Of a stretch of DNA of 64,000 bases, positions 61,301 through 64,000 are shown in pieces. Under the pieces are notes generated by a model. It saw nothing but the letters and a program-made list of their open reading frames with translations. It was not told the DNA's origin and did no database searches. Every line of letters begins with the position of its first letter. Within the stretch, counting starts at the first letter, position 1. The position numbers and the translations under genes were made by a program. The stretch lies in the NCBI GenBank assembly GCA_026261815.1, contig JAMPIT010000493.1:7891501-7955500 (forward strand). The letters are read 5' to 3'. This stretch comes from Monarcha castaneiventris obscurior (taxonomy: Eukaryota; Chordata; Aves; Passeriformes; Monarchidae).

Positions 61301-62563
61301 GCAATATATGTACTTCATCACCAGCTGTCTAAGGAGTTAGGATATTCCCACGATCAACTTTAACATTAAAAAAATCACCATCCAGGCTCCTCAGACCAAT
61401 CAGCAACCTCGTTTGCTGCTCTGATTATGTCTATGGAGGAAGAGAGCCTTGGGAAAACAGCTTCACTAAACTCAGGTAAGCTCTCTGTGAACCCCCTCCT
61501 TGGTACATCACAGAATTCAGACATGTAGCTTAGCAAACAAGTATCCTGGACTTTGAAAACATGGCATGGATAACACCACTGGATTAATCTGTTTGTCAAT
61601 AAAAGCACTAAATGTTAACTTACAAAGAAAATCAAATAAAAATAAAATTAACATACCAAATAATATGCATACAATTAACTGCAAAAAAGATCCAACAGTC
61701 AAACACTTCCTTCCTGGAAAAACGGGGCTACTTAAATAAAACAGAACCAAAACAACAAACAACCGAGTCATACAAAACAACTACAGCAGTACATTGGGTC
61801 AGTGTCATATCACTCTGCAGAGAGCACCCAAGAGAGGAAGAGCAAAGGAGAAGGGGGAAAAAAGCTTCCTGTGATATTACAATTGCACCATTTGTTAATT
61901 TATTATTACTGCTTTTTTTTTTAAGTACCTCCACTGCCTGCCAATATCCCGCTTTTTAACTTTTAAATAAAATTTAGTCTTGTTTAAAGAAATTTTAATT
62001 TTTCCAAAACATTTTTTGCAGCTGAATTTTCCAAGATGTGCACAAACCTCTCTGGTTTCTTTATATAACTTATTTGCTTCATTTGCTGCAGCAGCAACCT
62101 GCTGGCTTTTCATCTGGCTCAGTTTGCTATCTGGATTTCTCAATCTGGTGAGCATCCGCGTCGAGCCTGGTGTGCCCTTCCCTGCACCTGGAGAATCACT
62201 TCTGTCACCATTGGATTTCTCTCCTGCCCAGGGAAAAAAAAGGCTTTTAAAAAAAACTTAAGAATTGGAAGTTTTCTACTGACGTATGGAAGTCACAAAA
62301 AGATCAGAAAGTTTAGTGAAAAGATACATAAAATGAAAGTTGGAGACATCACTATTCATTATCCTTATCATTATTATCATCATTATTATTATTATTACCT
62401 ATGTCCTCTGAAGCCTGGGATCCCCTCTCTGCATTTTCAGCATCATCAAGAGTCTTAATGGAGTCGTTCTGCCCAGAGCCCAGCTCGCTGCCACTGCTGT
62501 TCTCAACATCTGGCTGTGGAGGTGCAGCAAACCCACTGCTGGGGATCATCTGACCAGTTTCTT
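33837..62563 (-). CDS. BPTF: BPTF, bromodomain PHD finger transcription factor (NURF large subunit), 3' part, 27 exons in window
   Basis: BPTF is the largest subunit of the NURF (SNF2L/ISWI) chromatin remodeller. It reads H3K4me3 through a PHD finger and acetylated histones through a bromodomain. I placed 27 coding exons from 62399-62563 down to 33837-33873. Together they are 7,553 nt. The first exon opens with 2 nt of a split codon, then 2,516 residues and TAG follow with every splice phase compatible. The gene is partial: the start codon, acidic N-terminus, DDT domain and first PHD finger lie beyond 64000. Order in the window: conserved NURF301-like blocks, a giant low-complexity exon, a T/Q-rich middle, a P/Q-rich exon, a K/E coiled coil, a poly-Ala/Pro stretch, one or two PHD fingers, the bromodomain, and the terminal KLQSTAS. 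Exons are detailed in the entries below. Confidence 0.96.
38299..38491 (-). CDS. BPTF: BPTF exon: H3K4me3-binding PHD finger, second half, and linker
   Basis: This exon encodes [20 protein letters not shown] and [17 protein letters not shown], completing the Cys4-His-Cys3 PHD finger. The cage tryptophan is in the NWYHG motif. It continues with the alpha-helical linker [18 protein letters not shown] that rigidly connects to the bromodomain. It can receive either exon 42832-43175 or the cassette 39382-39555 (CA|A or AA|A codon junctions). Confidence 0.96.
39382..39555 (-). CDS. BPTF: BPTF cassette exon encoding an extra PHD finger unit
   Basis: The exon is exactly 174 nt (58 codons) with phase 2 at both ends. 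It encodes [20 protein letters not shown], then [17 protein letters not shown], and finishes [13 protein letters not shown]. It thus supplies the second half of one PHD finger and the first half of the next. Skipping it joins YDESK to FYIGCDRC and leaves one PHD finger; including it gives two in tandem. Cys/His ligands are intact (CDLC, H in WYHGEC, CNEC). Tandem C-terminal PHD fingers are known from Drosophila NURF301 and some vertebrate isoforms. Confidence 0.93.
41813..41880 (-). mobile_element. Possible old CR1-like fragment
   Basis: AGAAGGAACCTCAAGAGGTC followed by TCCTAGTCCTGGCCCT resembles the GGGACCTCAGGAGGTCATCTAGTCC tract of older CR1 families. The similarity fades downstream, so the boundary and family are uncertain. 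Confidence 0.3.
42361..42442. repeat. Perfect 41-bp tandem duplication in a BPTF intron
   Basis: The unit beginning CTGCCTTACAAAAAGAAGTC is present twice head to tail, at 42361-42401 and 42402-42442, with no mismatch. It lies in the intron between the cassette PHD exon and exon 42832-43175. Confidence 0.97.
42832..43175 (-). CDS. BPTF: BPTF exon: poly-Ala/Pro stretch and first half of the C-terminal PHD finger
   Basis: This 344-nt exon opens [18 protein letters not shown], then 17 consecutive alanines (43071-43121 on the plus strand) and a proline-rich run ([15 protein letters not shown]). A basic cluster follows ([19 protein letters not shown]). It ends with [14 protein letters not shown], the first zinc ligands (C-x-C) and aromatic-cage tyrosines of the PHD finger. 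The exon stops after two bases of the Lys codon (AA), so either downstream PHD exon can be joined in frame. Confidence 0.95.
43595..45718 (-). CDS. BPTF: BPTF exons: lysine/glutamate coiled coil
   Basis: Two exons, 45636-45718 and 43595-43820. They encode [20 protein letters not shown], then [40 protein letters not shown] and [20 protein letters not shown]. The segment is nearly identical to mammalian BPTF. It is rich in charged heptads and basic clusters (KKRKRE) that could serve as an NLS. Splices are AG|A and phase 0 as expected. Confidence 0.95.
46447..51999 (-). CDS. BPTF: BPTF exons: Thr/Gln-rich and Pro/Gln-rich middle region
   Basis: Seven exons: 51747-51999, 51139-51300, 50027-50175, 49658-49766, 48866-49089, 47513-47735 and 46447-47285. 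They encode repetitive Thr/Val/Gln-rich sequence with conserved islands such as [71 protein letters not shown] and [13 protein letters not shown]. This is the region described in the literature as binding sequence-specific factors. Exon 51139-51300 (162 nt, phase 1 on both sides) is a likely cassette. The last exon starts with a GC-rich Pro/Gln/Ala stretch much diverged from mammals, then returns to a conserved Gln-rich sequence ending [12 protein letters not shown] and [15 protein letters not shown]. Confidence 0.93.
47992..48237 (-). mobile_element. CR1 LINE 3'-end fragment in a BPTF intron
   Basis: ACAGAATCAAAGAATGG, then the tracts CCAGTTCCACCCACACCTTC, CACTTCCAGGGATGGGGCAG and CAACCTGTGCCAGGGCCTCC are the reverse complement of a CR1 3' end. 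The element therefore points to the minus strand, the same orientation as BPTF transcription. It is non-coding and 5'-truncated, and lies in the intron between exons 48866-49089 and 47513-47735. Confidence 0.9.
53386..55223 (-). CDS. BPTF: BPTF exons: conserved block and coiled coil after the giant exon
   Basis: Four exons: 55099-55223, 54760-54888, 54297-54447 and 53386-53509. They encode [20 protein letters not shown] and [18 protein letters not shown], the [20 protein letters not shown] and [19 protein letters not shown] blocks, then the [20 protein letters not shown] segment, then a glutamine/lysine coiled coil. The last exon has two donors. Using the internal donor after 53467 gives QQAK joined to KRLEQQK. 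Using the outer donor at 53386 adds 27 residues ([17 protein letters not shown] and onward) in frame. Confidence 0.93.
54727..54753. repeat. (CAAC)n microsatellite next to a BPTF splice donor
   Basis: About seven CAAC units on plus (GTTG on the transcribed strand) begin a few bases downstream of the donor that follows exon 54760-54888. Confidence 0.95.
55441..57859 (-). CDS. BPTF: BPTF giant exon (2,419 nt), mostly disordered
   Basis: This single exon encodes about 806 residues. It opens with [20 protein letters not shown], then the conserved block [11 protein letters not shown] and [20 protein letters not shown]. About 500 residues of Ser/Glu/Asp/Asn/Lys-rich low-complexity sequence follow, only patchily similar to mammals. 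A Thr/Val-rich segment comes next ([19 protein letters not shown]). The exon ends in a basic, highly conserved stretch ([56 protein letters not shown]). The donor follows GITWR, which is split AG|G. The basic block may contribute to nuclear localisation or DNA contact; that is inference. Confidence 0.95.
58161..62563 (-). CDS. BPTF: BPTF exons: conserved region N-terminal to the giant exon
   Basis: Seven exons: 62399-62563, 62048-62223, 60800-61155, 60385-60516, 59726-59855, 58855-58990 and 58161-58382. The first is a weakly conserved Ser/Asn/Asp-rich linker ([15 protein letters not shown]). The next four are very strongly conserved in vertebrate BPTF, with [68 protein letters not shown], then a lysine/glutamate coiled coil ([19 protein letters not shown]) and [12 protein letters not shown]. 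The last exon ([18 protein letters not shown]) is a poorly conserved acidic/basic linker. These blocks lie between the N-terminal PHD/WHIM-type region and the disordered middle. Their exact structural role is not clear to me. Confidence 0.95.
62367..62398. repeat. (ATT)n microsatellite forming a BPTF splice donor region
   Basis: Imperfect ATT/ATC trinucleotide repeats read on the transcribed strand as GTAATAATAATAATGATGAT. The donor GT of exon 62399-62563 is the first base pair of this tract. Confidence 0.9.
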
Positions 62564-64000
62564 CTAAGAAAGAACAACTTCAGTTTTAGTTTCTTCTTCT
62601 GAATTGGATCAATGCAACTTTTTAAAGTTTTTATCAAAAAAAGGCAGATGAATATGTTTTGCTGGACACATATAAAATATTAATTCCCTTCAGAGCACTG
62701 TATCCATGAAAGTATTTTTTGTTTTGTTCCAAGCAGTTTCAACTTCTCCATCTCTGAAGAACTGAAATTTATACCTGTATTTAAAATACATTCGTATTTC
62801 ATCCAAGACAATTTTTTCCATAGATACACACACAGAGAACCCTCTACTGAGACTGTTTTGCATTTAAAATTCATAAAATTTGGTCCTTTTGCAGCTTCTG
62901 ATTTTCTCTCTTTTAATTTTCTCGTGCTTTAGCTGCTCCTCAAAGCACACACCTTTCAGCTCCCCTTGTTTTCCATTGAGTCTTTGATTGTCTCTTCTTG
63001 AGCACCTTAATTCTGAGGAATCCCATAGCTTTCTGTTCCATTGGCACCACTGTAAATGTCAGACCACTCAAAATATCAGCCCCTTCCTGATCTGATGGGT
63101 CTTGATGTGGCTTCAAATGGGTTCCTGATCCTCAGCTGTCCTTGTTACTGTGTCTTGACAGCTCTGGACTTTGTTGTCACCTCACCTGTTGTGCTGCCCC
63201 AGTAGGAATTTTTGACTAAATATCATCGAATTGCAGCTACCTCGAAATAAATCCCTCCAACTTCCCAGTAGGAACAAGCCCCCATCCTTCAAAACAGCAA
63301 AGTCTTCTGGGGTTTGTGCCAAAGAAAGACAGTTCAGCTGCTTAAAAACTACAAGATCTGCCTGTTTCCAGAATTCTTCCAAAACATCAGGGACTCTGAT
63401 GTTGTTAAGGAAAGTGACAGAACAAAATCTGTTTTTTGTGAAATACTCAGTCCTAGCAGAAGGATGGATCAGGTAAATATTCTGGAATTCTTAGAGGATC
63501 CCTAATCTGAATGCATCTTGATTTCTGACTTTGCCAAATGGGTGGCCACCACTGTTTGATCCATTTCCCTTTTTGCTATAAGGAAAAATGGACCTGGACC
63601 TGTTTCCATGGCTGCTGTTTGGAGGAGAGTGGAAACACCCAAACCAGACTCTTAACAAAGATTAATATCCAAACTGCATTTAACAGGGATGGTGACAGAC
63701 ATTCTCATCTACCTCTGCATTTTACTCATGTCTTTGCCCTCTTTTGGCAGTAACTACCTCACTGATCCTGGTTGAGTATCTCTCCCTCTCTCTAAAAGGA
63801 GAGTCTCACACTGAAATTTCATAGTAAGAACACAAACATGACTGTGAATATAGTGAAATCGACATAAGGAAAAACCCTCTCCACACACACTTTCCTACAA
63901 AAAAAGAGCCCACTAATTTACAACTCATGTAGAAGCTTTGGAAGGAGAAAAGTACTTGTGAAAGCATAATAAATAATGATAAATATATAAGTGAATCTTT
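62564..64000 (-). other. BPTF: BPTF intron (continues past the window edge)
   Basis: No exon matching the preceding BPTF protein segment is seen between the acceptor at 62564-62565 and the window edge. The short open frames here do not resemble BPTF. I treat the block as intron sequence. Confidence 0.7.

Overview
This is vertebrate nuclear DNA, most likely from a bird. Introns are short (KPNA2 has introns of 79 and 84 bp), CR1 LINE 3' ends are the only recognisable transposons, and the encoded proteins closely match vertebrate KPNA2, C17orf58 and BPTF. The gene order and orientation match human 17q24.2, read in reverse. I worked without searches, so the species is not resolved.

Layout. 1-13.6 kb is intergenic. 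It holds homopolymer runs, a five-copy 43-bp minisatellite (11232-11444) abutting a small GC-rich patch, and one unrecognised exon-like open frame on the minus strand (3786-4016). KPNA2 (importin alpha-1 type, minus strand) has ten coding exons between 14032 and 19074 that join into 527 codons. A GC-rich promoter at 19.4-20.2 kb lies upstream; it carries two CCAAT boxes, an E2F-like site and a CHR-like element, plus two inverted ZNF143/THAP11-type sites. A second CpG-rich patch (about 21.65-22.25 kb) contains a tRNA-Arg(CCG), followed by a long TTCC/CCAT microsatellite. C17orf58 (plus strand, five coding exons, 380 codons) runs from 23994 to 29093 and encodes a secreted protein with a six-cysteine C-terminal domain. 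It converges on BPTF (minus strand), whose 3' portion fills about 33 kb to the window edge.

BPTF is represented by 27 coding exons (7,553 nt). All splice phases agree and encode the last 2,516 residues of the NURF chromatin-remodelling subunit. The start codon, DDT domain and N-terminal PHD finger lie beyond 64000. The 3' end encodes one or two PHD fingers, depending on use of a symmetric 174-nt cassette exon, followed by a bromodomain. Other in-frame alternatives are visible: a 162-nt cassette and an alternative donor worth 27 residues.

The three protein genes act in separate processes: nuclear import, a secreted protein of poorly known role, and chromatin remodelling. I see no operon-like relation. 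The most distinctive signals are regulatory: the cell-cycle promoter of KPNA2, the inverted ZNF143-type pair behind it, the tandem-PHD cassette of BPTF, and the minisatellite beside an orphan GC-rich patch.
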